A stretch of DNA of 64,000 bases. Origin: Yamagishiella unicocca. Lineage: Eukaryota > Chlorophyta > Chlorophyceae > Chlamydomonadales > Volvocaceae. Position numbers and translations under genes: made by a program. Positions within the stretch are counted from its first letter, which is position 1, and each line of letters opens with the position of its first letter. Below are positions 1 to 12,059 of the stretch, piece after piece. A model generated the notes under the pieces. That model was not told the DNA's origin, did not search any database, and worked only from the letters and a program-made list of their open reading frames with translations. The stretch covers positions 1-64,000 of the forward strand of contig BDSL01000069.1 in NCBI GenBank assembly GCA_003116995.1, given 5' to 3'.

Positions 1-2235
1 GGTGGTGCGGTGGGTGGTGCGGTGGGTGGGGCGTTCTCCTCGCCCCTCACCCGCCGTGCCGCCACCTCCGTCCCACCTCGAACAGCTTCACGTCCGTGTA
101 GAAGAGGTCTCGCTTGGTGACGTGGATGCGCTTGCCCACCAGCTCGTGCACCAGACCCAGGATGCGGGAGGTGATGGCGGCCTTCCTGGAGGGGGGAAGC
201 GGCCGGGGGGGGAGGGCAAGGAAAACCCACGTACCGCAACCCGGGGGGGCGGGGCGGGAAGGGGGCGGTGCAGCGTTACAGTAGAGACACGGCGCCGGGA
301 GGGAGGCGGGGAGGGCGGGGTATCGTGGCGTTACGAAAAAAGGGTCAGGGGGATGTGATTGTGGCGGCAGCGTCACCTCCTCCCGCGCCACCCGATTCCT
401 TCGGCCCCCCCCTTATTACCCCCCTCCCTGTCCCTCCCTCCCCGCACACACCTGCACGTCGCTGTGTTTGCAAAGGGCCTCTTGGACACCGTGTCTCGCA
501 GCACAATGCGGTCCAGCTCGGGAATGTACATCTGATCCGGGGGGTGGCGTTGTGGGGAAGGGGGGTGGCGAGGTGGGTTGGGCGCAGAAACGCGTATTTG
601 CCCGATGAGAGGAAGGGGGCGTGTGGGGGGAGATGGCGGGGGAGGGTACGACAGAGGGCGACCCGGTTGCCGCCACCTTGCTCCTGACGCCTTCCGACTA
701 GCGCCCTGCCGGTGCAGCTGGCGCAGTAATGGTTATCCTCCCAACCCGCTGCCGAGTCCGGGGCCCTGTGTTCCGCCCCTCCCCTCCCCTCCCTTTAATA
801 GCTACGAAAGGTATGAAGGCTACTACGGTAACTACCCTCCCCTCGACTCCGTGTTTTCGGAGGGGAGGGTAGTTACCGTAGTAGCCTTCATAACGTTTTT
901 TCGGGCATCCACGGGTCTCCCTCGAACCCTCCCCTCCCCTCCCCCGGCCTCCCCTGGCCCACATCCTCGCTGTCACCCGACCATGCGCCCACTATGCTGT
1001 CTTTTGCGCGTCAACGGTTTTCACGCCACTCCCCTCCCCTGACCTCCCCTGGCCTCCCTCCAGCCGCACCTGATTGCCCTTGGCCCGTGAGGGGATGTCA
1101 AAGCTGAAGCCCTCCCCGTCCAGTACTGTTGCCGCCACTCCGTATATGGCCGCCTCTATCTCAGCTAGCACCTCGTCCGTGTCCTTGTCAACAACCTGCG
1201 GGGGAGTTCCAGTGGCGGCAGTGGTGGAGAGGCAGCTCCTGGTGGTCGCGGTATTGGTCAGGTAACACTTCAGGACACGATCACGCGGAGGGGATGACAA
1301 TTGAAGCGGGGGCTCAAGGCATGGATGCTGGGTTCTGCGCCGAGCAGTTGGCGGCGCGGAGCAACGGCTGGGCAACGGACTCGAACCTTCCCTCCCTCCC
1401 CCTACCAAACACGTCCCATTTATTGTAATCCCCCTACCAAACACGTCCTAATCGGTTTCACTTTCAACTGCCGACCAACGGGTTTCCTCTCCACCTCCCC
1501 CTCAACGCAAGTGGACGCCCTCCTGCTGCCCGCCTCCTGCCCCGTCAGCAGTGCCCGGCAGCCCCTTCCGCGCCCCCCCCACCTCGCGGCAATTGTACGG
1601 CAGGTTTAGCTCCGTCAGGGTCCTGCAGCGCACGGTAGCGATGAGTTGGGGGGATGGAGTTGAACCGAGGGCACGAGAGGCGCTTGAAGCCGACGAGTGA
1701 ACGGACCGCTCGTACCAGCCACGGCAGGGCGACGTTGCGTTTTAGGCGCACTGGGGTGCTGGGCTGAAAGGAGACACGCGAGCCCGGCGAGCAGGGCGCT
1801 GGAGTCCAACGGTGGTGCGAGATCCAGGGTACAACGACTTGCGATGGTGAGGCCGGAGCAACCATTGAATAGGCGCCCGTGAGGGTGCCGAATTTCTTAC
1901 CGAGCCCGTCAGGAGAGCTCGGTACGAGCTGGAAGGGGCCGACAAAGCGGCAGCCTGGACCCCGAATGCGCTTCCGTCCCCCGGCAGCTGCGCTTACTTC
2001 TCGATCTCCGTGTTGGACTTGAGCTGGGCCGCCAGTGCCTTCACCTGCTTCAGGACATCCTGCGTGTTGCACCGGGCGTGGGAATGCTTTGGGTCCTTGG
2101 GTCTCTCCACACGGCCATCAGGAGCACTACGTCCTGCCGGTCGGACCACCAATTAGATGTAGCAATCACCTCAGCAGCACGAATCTTCTTGCCCTTTGCG
2201 AGGGCAAGCGCCTGCTCCGTCCCGCGCTTCGACAT
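1..2235 (-). CDS. TOP6A: DNA topoisomerase VI subunit A (SPO11-3 type), 5' part
   Basis: Catalytic subunit of the nuclear plant/algal topoisomerase VI, which with TOP6B passes one DNA duplex through another; in plants it is needed for endoreduplication. Exons on the minus strand: 2235-2170, 2059-1998, 1622-1583, 1195-1070, 531-452 and 185-77, all GT-AG with matching phases. They give the first 161 residues; the next intron leaves the window at position 1, so the Toprim domain is not seen. Conserved blocks are [13 protein letters not shown] (residues 86-98), [11 protein letters not shown] (99-109) and [15 protein letters not shown] (146-160). Tyr154 sits where SPO11-family enzymes carry the catalytic tyrosine. 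The SFDIPSR/YIPELDR wording matches TOP6A better than the meiotic SPO11 paralogues. The ATG at 2235 opens exon 1 ([17 protein letters not shown]). The gene is divergent from the SR-like gene. Family assignment is firm; exons 2 and 3 are less conserved and rest mainly on phase. Confidence 0.92.
812..892. repeat. Perfect 33-bp inverted repeat (hairpin) in TOP6A intron 4
   Basis: Arms 812-844 and 860-892 are exact reverse complements, separated by a 15-nt loop at 845-859. The right arm runs directly into an R1 element (893-929) that is sense-oriented relative to TOP6A. The hairpin lies in the intron between exons 1195-1070 and 531-452. Confidence 0.93.
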
Positions 2236-2642
2236 GGGTAACGGAATTCGAAACGAGTAGCTGTAAAAGTTGTGCTATAGTAGGAAGTGTAGTTGTTTGC
2301 GTCTATCGTGCACGAGGCTGCTTGGAGCGGCCTATGTTAATATTCCTGTCCGCCTGCGCGCGCTTTTTTTAGCAAGCACTACTGCAGCATCCCGCACATG
2401 GCCTGGTGTGGATATCCTAAAACACACGCAAGTTCCTCGCGTATCGATTCCTCGTAGGACTGCAATGAGTTTTTGCATTCGTACAGGTGCATGGCCGTAC
2501 CGAACGGGCAGTCGGGCTCTTGGGCACCCTTGTACACATCTCAACGCGCTGCGTTGCGTACTGTTAATTGCAAAACCCATACGCATGTGCCGCAAATAGT
2601 TGTCGTATTGTAGGCTTGGAGTTGTGCTGACTGCTAGGGTCA
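2236..2642. promoter_or_regulatory. Divergent intergenic region between TOP6A and the SR-like gene
   Basis: 407 bp between two start codons that face away from each other, so both promoters and 5' UTRs should lie here. Base composition is more AT-rich than the flanking exons. No TATA box or other element could be assigned with confidence. Confidence 0.55.
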
Positions 2643-5600
2643 ATGGCCGACCGTGCCGAGCAGCGAGAACGGGAGCCAGCCTCCAAGGCTGATTATAAGG
2701 ATGAGCGAGATCGGGACCCGCTGACCAAGGATTACGGTTCGTCGAAGGACTACGCAAAGGACTTTCCGCCCCGGGATTATCCGTCAGCTAAGGACTTTTC
2801 GCGGAGCAACAGCGGGCACCAGAACAAAATCTACGTTGGTGGCTTGAATTACTCTGCTACAAAGGATGATATTCATGATGTGTTTTCGAAGGCCGGCAAG
2901 GTGCTCAACGTTCAGCTGGTGGTGGATCAGGAGACACAGCGGTCAAAGGGCTATGCCTTCATTACCTTCGCGGATGAGGATTCCTATCTGTACGCTCTCA
3001 AGCGGGTGAGGACGTGGTTACGGCGCTCGCATTGTTTCCATGGAAGGGCCCGGCTCCTGGCCCAGAACTAGGTATTTGAAGCGAATGTGGCATTCACCGC
3101 AGATGGATGGCGTTGATATCAAGGGCAGGAACGTCGTGGTTAACAAGGCCCTGAACCCAGAGGAGAAGGCGCAATGGGAACGCGAGCGTGGCGTTAAGCG
3201 CGACCGGGACCCAGACGGTGGCCGCTACGTTCCCTCCGCACGTCCGCATTACAGCGAGAAGCCGCACTATGACAAACCGCCGGGCCCAAAGAGCAAGGGC
3301 TTTCGTGTTACGGTTACTGGCCTTCCGGAGACTTACGCCTGGAGGTGCGCTTCGAACCTCTTCAGGGCCTAGTCGACATAACGGCATCCTCTAATGCATG
3401 GAAGCTCGTTGGTCTGCTGGATTGCGTCTGTTGTTCGTTGTTACCAGTTGAGCCGCGGTCATACTGCATCTAGCTTGTTGGTCGTCCCTCAACTTGCAGG
3501 GACCTGAAGGACTTCCTCCGGAACACAACGAATGCCCAACCAACCTACGCGAACGTGGAGCGTCCTGGCACCGGGTATTGTCTTGGGGCTTAAGCAATTC
3601 GCTGTCTCTTTTGGCACCCGGGTCTTCTCATTACATGGCTTCCCTGGCATAGTGTCGCTACATAATGGGCCATTTGGTGAATACATCTTGACCTCCACCG
3701 TGTATCTGCGCCGTCCTGGGTGTACCCACTGGTGTACCGTCGCCTGCGCAGCCTGCTTCCTGTGCCGCACTGGTGAACCACCGCCTGCGCAGCCTCAGCA
3801 ATACTGTACCATGCACCTTGCGCCTTTGCAAAAAGCGTGTCCCGTGGTCCAAAGCTCATCGGCTCGTACACCCTAACCAGTTATCGATGGGCTAGTGGCC
3901 TTGTAAATCAGCATGGCGGCTTCTGTGCCGTGATTGGGGGCTGGTTGACTCGGCAGCAGCGATAGTATTCTGCGACGTTCAGGCAGGAACTACAGTTTGG
4001 CGCTTTTGGTGTCGGACTCATAACTCGTACTGGCACGTGTCTTGCGCCACGTGTTTCCGCTGCTGTACATAAATGCTGTCTTAAGGGCTCCACCCCGGAG
4101 ACTAGGTAGGATTGGCCGGTGGGCGGGAAGTAACACCTGCATGCAGTCCGTGTGCGCAAGTAAAGAGTGGCCTTATGATCGTACCGTACGTAGATGCATC
4201 TGGTGACCGCTGACCCGGCCCGCGCTCGCATTCTGTTGCTCGGCATGCCCATCCCTGCACCCTTCAGTGTGGGCGAGTGGGCGACGGCGGCGGAGCGCAC
4301 CAGCGCGGTTCGCCTGCTGGACGGCATTACCATCGAGGGGTGCAGGATTCGCTGCGAACCCCTGGTGAGTTCAAACGTATGTGCATACGAGATTGGCACA
4401 CAGCGCAGTTTTGCGGCTCGGTGGTCCATCAGCACAGCGCGGGTGTCTGCTTGGGGCTGTCCCATGCATATCCAGGGGGCTTGAGGCTTTGCGTGGCCTT
4501 GGTTACCGTGCGCGCATCAGCAAGCCACCATTCGCTTGCCGCATGGGAGTCGGGCACAGAAGGGTTGAGGGCTGCCAGGCGGGGCACGGCTCCCGATCAC
4601 CACCTTCCTCTTTTGCTTCCCCTGCTGCTAGGACGAGGACCGAGGTGGTAACGACGGCCACGGTGGCGGCGGCGGTGGCTCGTACCACCGGTCTGAGCGG
4701 GGCGGAGGCGGGGGTTACGATGACCCCGGCTACAGCCGTGGCGAGCGCGGACGCGGCGGCGGTGGTGGTGGTGGCGGCTTCGAGGACCGGTACCACTCAG
4801 CGCCATACGAAAGTGGTGGTGGTGGTGGAGGACGCGGGGGTGGTGGCGGCGGCTACGACGACCGGTACCCCGAAAAGCACGTCAGTCGGGGAGAGGGCGC
4901 CGGTGGGCGTGCAGGTGAGCGACTTCCCCGCGTGGGTAGCTTGTCTGGGACCTCTGTCGGCTCTCCAGCGCCGGGGCAGAGCCTGCAGCTCCAAGGACAT
5001 ATACCGCACCGCTCACACGGGCTGCTCAAAAACATTGACTGCCTCACAATGTTCGTGCTGGCAGTATGTCCTTCGCATCCTCACACTGTGGCGTAGGCTC
5101 GTCGCCTCAGTCGCACAGGGTAAGCGGCTAAGCGGGAATTGGCCGTGCTATGATTGGCCCAGGTGGCTACGAAGGTGGTGGCGGCGGCCGCTATGATGGC
5201 GGCGGCGGGGGCGGCCGGTACGAGGGCTCTCGCGACGCCGTCAGGGAGCCGGGCGGCTATGGCCGTGAGCCCGCCGCCGCAGGCTATAGCTCACGCGACC
5301 CAGGCTACAGCTCGCGCGACCCGGGCTACAGCTCCCGAGACGGCGGCAGGGATGCAGGCGGCTACGGGCCCGGCGGGGGCTACAGCTCGCGCGATGGCGG
5401 GGGCTATGTGCCCGGAGGCGGCTACAGCGCGCGGGAAGGAGGCGGCCGCGGCGGCGCTGCGTATGACGACCGCTATCCGGAGAAGTACGCCGGCCGTGGC
5501 GAATATCCCGCAGGCGGGGCCGCCCGCGCAGGTGAGGTTGCGCAACGCAGCTCTTCCGCCGGGATGGCGGCAGCTGCCTCTGCCCCCGGCTTTGGCGCGC

Positions 5601-6406
5601 ATGGCACCCGCAGCTCCACCGCATGCGTACTTTTATGCGGAAAAGCAATCGCTGTCTGGCGCTGGACGCGTGTTCTCGCGGCATCCTCTCCCTCCACCCG
5701 CCTGTCCTGCTCGGCGTTCCTAGAAGCCCGGAAGCCCCTCAGTCGCGCCCATCGATCGGTCGTGGAACATTGGGCAGCCCCATTAACCTTGCCTTGTGCG
5801 AGCGTAGAGTAACGGTTACGTCGGGCCACCGCTGCTGCCGCAGGCGGCTACGGAGGCGAGGGAGGCAGGGGTGGGCGGTACGAGGATGCCGGCTACGAGG
5901 GCAGCAGGCGCGAACCCGGCTATGGGCCGCCCGCCAAGGAGCCGTACAGCGGGCCCCCTGTCGGCCGCGATCGGGACGCTGGCTATGGCCCCCGGGATGC
6001 GCCGTACGCTGGCAGCCGCGGCGGAGGTGGAGGCAGGGACCCGACCTATGAGCGGGTCGGGCCCCCACCTGAGCGCGGCGGTGGAGGCGGCTACGAGCGC
6101 GGTGGAGGCGGTTATGAGCGGGGAGGTGGTGGTGGCGGTTACGAACGGGGGTACGACAGAGGCGATGACGGGTACGGGTATGAGGGCGGCGGCGGGTACA
6201 AAACGGGCGGGGGCGCAGGCGGGTACGGTGGGTCTGGCCGGGCACCGGCGGCAGCGGTACCGGCGGGGAGTGCCGGGCGCGCTGGCGGGGGTGGCGCCGC
6301 TGGCGGCTATCCGGTCGATGGGTACGAAGGCTCGGGGCGGGGCGGGCCCGATCGCAATTATGCGGTTGGACGCAGTGGCGGCTATGAGCGCCCAGCCCCC
6401 TACTGA
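2643..6406 (+). CDS. SR-like RNA-binding protein: RRM, pseudo-RRM and glycine-rich RGG/YGG tail
   Basis: Predicted nuclear pre-mRNA/mRNA-binding protein of 663 residues. Exons: 2643-3005, 3103-3344, 3500-3574, 4268-4364, 4632-4914, 5163-5531 and 5844-6406; all are GT-AG and the phases agree. RRM1 has RNP2 KIYVGGL (62-68) and RNP1 KGYAFITF (102-109), and ends at MDGVDIKGRNVVVNKALN. A second, degenerate RRM (about 187-260) has AWRDLKD (200-206) in place of the SWQDLKD heptapeptide typical of SRSF1-type pseudo-RRMs. The tail (about 265 onward) is Gly/Arg/Tyr-rich, with repeated GGYE, GYSSRD and DDRYPEKY units instead of long RS dipeptides. The acidic/basic N-terminus contains repeated KDY/KDF. 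An hnRNP-like or SR-like splicing role is inferred from domain order; the exact orthologue is not known. The start is the first ATG of the open exon. Confidence 0.92.
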
Positions 6407-7469
6407 AGACGTAAACCTTGCTCTTGTGTGAAATGTTTTGCGTGCAGTGCGCTGCACACGGGTGGTGCATTGGTCGGTGTCCTGCCAGTGCCCTACCGGT
6501 GCTCACTTCGGCTGCCGCCCTTGGCGTCACATTCATCCATTCTGGGCCACGCTTCCCTTCGTGCTGTGATCGAAGGGTGAGCGCGTCGGTCTGGCCCAAA
6601 CCCTCATACATGAAACCCACATTTACAACTAGGCTGGTCACATCTGGGACAGATTGCATCGGCACCGGCTGACGGTGTGTTCAAACCAAACTCGGACATC
6701 ATTGGAGGGCGGACGGGGATGTGGGTTGCGTTCTCGCGCCCTTCCCCAATAGGAGGCATTTGGGTTCTCGGAGGCTGCTGCAGACGGCATGTAGTAGAAT
6801 CTGGGCGCGCGATGCAGGGCATGTCCTGGGTCTTCATGCTTGCGCATGGTGGGCGCCGGATCCATGCTTGGCCACGAGCGGCGCTTGGGATGTGGTCCCA
6901 AGTGCTGGATGGCGCCTGGCTAGTGCGGAGAACGCATGTGCACGTCGCTAGGTGTGCCCTGGCGCTGTTGTGGTTGCGGTCATACGGCGGTCCGCGTGTG
7001 CACATGTGGCACACGCAGTTGTTTGACCATTCCGGGCTAGTCACACCATGCTGACTACAATGCGCTGCAGCGCAGAGCCTATTAAAATTAACGCGGATCT
7101 CATTTCGCGCCACTTTTTCAGAGATCTTCAAGGGCTCGGCCACTGCAATACGTCAGTCATCGAGGCGGGCCAATTGGCAGCTTGCGGGTCTTTCCGCGCC
7201 TTCCTCATTTCAGGCCTTGTCTCTTACATGGCCAACAGGGCTTGTGTCATAGTGCTGGCTTCTAATCTCACGGTCACGACACACGAAGCACCACTTTTCT
7301 CGCTTTGGCCATCTCTCGAAAATCTTCGACGTCGGCCAGCCCGCCAGGCGCGAGACGCGAACATCTCCTCGCCAGCCGGCACGAAACATTGACGGTTGGC
7401 TTGGTACTAGGACCCATCCGCAAATTTCGGACGCGTCGGTGAAGGAGGCGAACCGGTGAGGCCACAGCA
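6407..7469. other. Intergenic: 3' UTR of the SR-like gene and upstream region of SURF4
   Basis: 1063 bp with no exon that joins either neighbour and no canonical TGTAA signal found. Mixed base composition. It should contain the SR-like 3' UTR and the SURF4 promoter, neither of which can be delimited from sequence alone. Confidence 0.5.
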
Positions 7470-8580
7470 ATGGAGCCGCCTAGCCTCGCGCGGCCGCAGC
7501 ATGCAGCATCAGCTGGCAGCGGTAGCCCCTTCAGCGAGATCCAGCCGCTGCTGCAGCCGGGTGGGGCGACGGCGGCTCCCCCAGCTGGGCCCGGAATGCA
7601 GGCCGCGCCTCCAGGGCCAGCAGGTGAGAGTAGCGATAAACAGTGCACTGCATCGCTATCCTTGGCATATGCAGGCCGCGCCTCTTATCTCAACCTAACA
7701 GCACGCAATGCTTCCTCGAAGCACGAGCAGCCATGGTGCAGCCCTCCGGCGCAGGGCGCTCCTAATCGGCCGGCAGTTCACCGACCCGCGGGTCGCGCCC
7801 TCGCGGACCTCACGCCCGCAGCCCCATTCCGCAGCGCGTTCACCTGACGCATGGCTTCGCCTCAACCACCGCACTAATTCCCAACAAATGCCTCAACCAC
7901 CGCCGTAATCCCCAATAAATGCCTTAACCGCCGCCCTAATCCCCAATAAATGCCTCAACCGCCGCCCTAACCCGAAATAAAATGCCTCAACCACCGCCCT
8001 AATCCCCAATAAATGCCTCAACCGCCGCCCTGACCCGAAATAAAATGCCACCAATCGCAGCATCCGAGCCATATGCCACCAATCGCAGCATCCGAGCCGT
8101 ACACCCACTTGCTCCCCGCCTGCCCCCGGCTCCCGCGCGTACACACACGCCGCAGCACCCGAGGCTGCCAGCTACTGGGCGCGTGTCAAGGCCCGCGCGC
8201 AGCGGCAACTGGCCAAGATGCGCGCCAAGGCGGCGGAGCAGCGCGGCCAGGAGTGGCGCAGCGCCGCAGAGAACCTGTCGGCGGTCAAGGTGGCGGCGCA
8301 GGTGCGGCGGCGGCGGGGGGCCGGTTCGAGGGGCAACCCTTGGGCCGATACATAGGGAGCGGGGCGGGAGGTGGTCGGCGGGGTGGGTGGGTGCGGAGTA
8401 CCGTGCCTCGGGCAAGGCCGGGAAGCGGCGGGTCAGGTGGAGAATCCTGGCGCCATGGTCCGCACGTGGTTCGCCGTTGGTGCGGTGCGGCTGTGTTTCT
8501 GTCTCTTTAATCCCTGCCATTCAGCGTCCGGCGCATCGGCCGATGGTTCTGCGTTTTGGTCTGGAGACCACTGTAGCAAG

Positions 8581-8627
<47 letters not shown>

Positions 8628-11600
8628 CCCGCAACCCAGCTGAACCCAAATCGAATCGTTCGATCCGCGCCCCGTCCCATGTGTACGGCGAGCAGGAGGT
8701 GGTGGCTCCGGAGCGGGCGTCCCTGCGCGAGCGCGCCCGCCGCGCCTGGGCGCTGGTTCAGCTGCTGGACAGCGGCCCCCTGGCCAAGTGGGCGGCCAGG
8801 GCCATGGTCTGCGCCTTCTACGTCAACCAGGTGGGTCGTGGGGGTGAGGCGTGGTGGGGAGGTGCGTGTGTGTGTGTTTGTGCGTCGAGAAGACTTGGGT
8901 GGTTGGGTGGGGTATGGCGTAAAAAACGCGGTGGGTGGATCGGGGTGGGCGCCTCTGGGAGGGCACAACGGGGACATGGAGAGCGCGGAAGCCCTTGGAG
9001 GCAGGCTGGCGGTGTGCTTGGCGTCAGAAATCTAAAGGGAGTCCCAGCTCGGTTTGAGAACAGTCAATGAATACGCGTAGACCCCGAGCAATGGCGCACC
9101 CTGCACGGTGATACACCAGGCGATGTGCCCGATGGTTCTACCTCTTGGTCTGGAACCCACTGTAACCGTTACAACAGCAACCAGCGGACCGGCCGCTGCG
9201 CGGCGCTCCGTTTCCGCCCCCGATGCTTCCGGCTCCGCCCCTAGCTTCCTAGTCCAGGAGGCCGCCCCCCTCTCTTGCGCGGTCCCCTTCAGGCGGTGGA
9301 GGCGGTGGAGATGTGGTACCGCATCAAGGACATCCCCCTAAGGCGCCGCTGGTCAGACGAGCCGGCCCCCCGCCCGCCAGCATTCCCACTCGCGTCGGTG
9401 AGTGGCGGGGGATGCAGTGTAGTGGGGGGGGAGTGGGGGGCTGGCGCGTAAACCCTAAGAAGGGAATTTGAGGTGGTTTTCTGGGTCGCGGGCTTAGGGT
9501 GTCAGGCCGGGCGCTCAAGGGGAGGGGTTCGAGAGGAAACCCGTTGGTCGGCACTTTAGCGGTAAATGAGATTCGACTAGAGAGAACCCTTTTTGAGTTG
9601 CACGTTAGGAGGATTTGGTTCTGATAAACTCGTTTAAGCTGCATGCTGGAGAACAGGCGAGAAGCCTGAGAACGAATCCCGCCCAGGCTGCTATGGCGAA
9701 GCAAAACAACACAACAACGGGGGCCTGGTTTGCGAAGACGATCGAACGGCGCGTTTTTGTGGTGCATGGTGGATTACGTCTTCACTTGGTGCATTGGCTG
9801 GACATGCACGGGGCGACCACTCGTCCAGGGAGGGGGTAGGGTCACGGTTTTCGGAACCTACCCCCGCTCCCAGCTCTCTTTGCGGCCGCATTACGGCCTC
9901 TGCTCACCCTGTCCAGGCCAAGGTCCACCGGCCAGGTCGCGGCCCCCTCCACCCCTCCTCGGTCGACGGAGTATCTTCCTCAGGTCCCTAAAACCCTTTA
10001 AAACCCTTAAAACCCCTAAAATCCTAAAACCTAAAACCTCCCGTAACCGGTTCTTTTCTGTACCCCCCCCCCCTTGCGCCCCCCAGGTTGTTGTGCTGCT
10101 GCCCTGTGCGCTGCTGTGCGCCTGCGGCCTGCTGGTGCCGCTCACGGGAGGCGCGCTGCTGGCGAGGAGCCTGTACGAGGACGCCAGGCTGACGTGGCGC
10201 CAGATCGTCGGCGTCGTACGATACGGCAGCCGGCCCACGGAGCTGCTGGCCAAGCGCCTCGCCATAGTGAGCGGCGGCGCCCCTCCCACACCCACACCAC
10301 CCCATACCCCACACACACCACACACCACACACCCCGCACTAGTCATCCACCTCCCCGCCTGGCCCTCCACCCCTCCACCCCTCCACCCCTCCACGCCGCC
10401 CTGTCCGACCCAGATCGGAGCCGCCATGCTCGTGGTGGCCCACAGCGCCAAGGACCGAGCCAAGATGCGCTCCTACGCGGGTGAGCACGGGGGCCCTCGT
10501 TTGTGGTAGCGGTTGTGTTTTATTGGTTGCGTTTGATTGGTCGTGGTGGTTGTGGTGGTTGTGAGTTCAGGTCGGCGGACGGAACCTCGCCCTCCTGTCC
10601 GTGCCTGCGCCAAGCGAACCAACCGCACCCACCCACACACCGCGGCAGCACAACCCTGCAACAGCTTCTCTCAGCTCCTGTGCGCGGACACGTCATGCCA
10701 CGTCACGGCACCGCCCTTCGCAGGCGTCCTGCTGGCGGGCGACCGCGCCCCCCGCTCCCCCGGCCGCCACAAGTCCTTGGCGCTGCTGGCTGGGCGGCTG
10801 CTGCTGGCGTGCCTGCTGCTGTTCGCGGGCTGGTCGCAGATGCGCCGAGTGATGGCTCGAGGGGGGGCGCTGTGGCAGGCGACAGCCCTAACGCCCAGGC
10901 AGCAGGCGGCAGCCAACGCCGCCCTGGAGGCCGCCTACGCATCCAGGGCGGCGGGCGTCACGGCGGCTGGCGCCGCCGGCGCCGGCGCGGCGCTGGCGGG
11001 CGCGCCTGCCGCCGGGGGCGCCGCCGCTGGCGCGGCGGCGGGCGCCGCCGCCGCGGCCGGGGGCGCCGCGGCGGCGGCAATGGGCGGCGGCGGCGGCGTC
11101 CCGCCAGCCGCCCGGCACCACTACGGCGTGCCTGACAGCCACGACAACAACTGGCAACTGCTGGAGATGGTGATGTGCGTTCCGCTGGCGCTGGGCTGGC
11201 AGGTGCGCGCCGACCCGTGGGTCGGGTTCCTGCCGGGTTGCGGCGACTCCGACCGCTGCCCAAGCTCGCGTCCCGCGATTCACGTTTCGCCCGGCGCCGC
11301 ATAGCGGGACGTGCCAGTGGCCTCCTCAGAGGACCCCCGCCTCCACCCTTCCCGCGTCGCCTCCACCGATTCACCGTTTGTTCTCTTTTCACCCTCTCCC
11401 CCCGCCCCCACTCCCCGGGGCCCCTCCTGGCCGCACACAGACGGGCCTTACCTGCCGCGGCCTTACTGTCGTGCTGCTGCTGGAGGCGCTCACCTGCTGG
11501 CCCTTCTGGGCCTGGTACTGGCCCTCGTGGCACTACGCGGCGCACGTCCGGCTGCACTTCTTCACCAACGCGGCGGTGGCGGGCGGGCTGGTGCTGCTGC

Positions 11601-11659
11601 AGTGCCTGGGGGCCGGGGAGTTCACGGTGGACTCGCTGCTGGGACGCAAGACGGACTAG
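7470..11659 (+). CDS. SURF4: SURF4/Erv29-family ER cargo receptor
   Basis: Multi-spanning ER membrane protein that loads soluble cargo into COPII vesicles (known for Erv29/SURF4). Exons: 7470-7623, 8156-8301, 8696-8830, 9293-9397, 10087-10266, 10414-10480, 10724-11202 and 11441-11659, giving 494 residues; all phases agree. Family blocks follow the SURF4 order: a first helix with WALVQLLDSGPLAKW and EAVEMWYRIKDIPLRRRW, a hydrophobic exon 181-240, the block KSLALLAGRLLLACLLLFAG (279-298), and a last exon with LEALTCWPFWAWYWP and FFTNAAVAGGLVLLQCLGAG. Oddities against the ~270-residue animal protein: a ~100-residue N-terminal extension rich in Pro/Ala, and an Ala/Gly-rich insert (about 324-390) in a loop. 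The C-terminus is RKTD, close to a dibasic K(R)Kxx retrieval signal. The exon 2 donor (CAG at 8301) has an in-frame alternative at 8289. Confidence 0.92.
7860..8047 (+). repeat. 31-bp tandem repeat in SURF4 intron 1
   Basis: About six copies of a unit containing CCGCCCTAATCCCCAATAAA. Each copy carries an AATAAA hexamer, and some have the variant CGAAATAAAA. Followed at 8047-8100 by two copies of a 28-bp unit with CCACCAATCGCAGCATCCGA. Confidence 0.85.
8529..8627 (+). repeat. 65-bp dispersed repeat, copy 1, with (TAC)n tail
   Basis: The unit contains GATGGTTCT, then TGGTCTGGA, then CCACTGTA, and runs directly into about 15 TAC triplets (8581-8626). It lies in SURF4 intron 2. Related copies are at 9118-9178 (intron 3) and 14003-14066. 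The shared body plus a simple-sequence tail resembles the 3' end of a non-LTR element or SINE; this is inference. Confidence 0.7.
9118..9178 (+). repeat. 65-bp dispersed repeat, copy 2
   Basis: Body with GATGTGCCCGATGGTTCTAC and GGAACCCACTGTAAC, then a short ACAACAG tail, in SURF4 intron 3. It is closest to the copy at 14003-14066. Confidence 0.7.
9986..10038 (+). repeat. Telomere-like CCCTAAAA tract in SURF4 intron 4
   Basis: Degenerate repeats of CCCTAAAA/CCTTAAAA, the complement of the Chlamydomonas-type telomere unit TTTTAGGG. The tract ends about 50 nt before the exon 5 acceptor at 10087 and is followed by a reverse R2 element (10040-10070). Confidence 0.8.
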
Positions 11660-11971
11660 GAGGGGGGACCTGAGGCACCAGGCAGACGAGCGGCGGGGGA
11701 AGGGGAAGGGAAGGGGAAGGGAAGGGGACGGAGTGAGTGGAAACCCGGAAGTCAGCGCTGAAAAGTAAAACTGGTTAGGGGACGAGCGGTGGGGACGGGT
11801 TGGGGGCGTGAGGGGCACGGAGGGAGGGGACACGGAACCTGAAAGGGGAGGTTCTACCTTCGGTTAGCAGCCAGAGACCAGCCGCGTTCATGTGGGTGCA
11901 CTGAGAAGTGGTTGTATGCGGCGCACAGGGTCTGAGCCAGGCCAGCAGCCGTCTGCCGGGTGGTGGAAGTA

Positions 11972-12059
11972 GCGGTGACTGCTAGGCGGTGACTGCTAGG
12001 CAGGTGACTGCTAGGCGGTGACTGCTAGGCAGGTGGCTGCTAGGCAGGTGACTGCTAGG
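11972..12059 (+). repeat. Tandem repeat GGTGACTGCTAGGC downstream of SURF4
   Basis: Six near-identical 14-15 bp units of GGTGACTGCTAGGC(A), probably in the SURF4 3' UTR. Confidence 0.8.
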
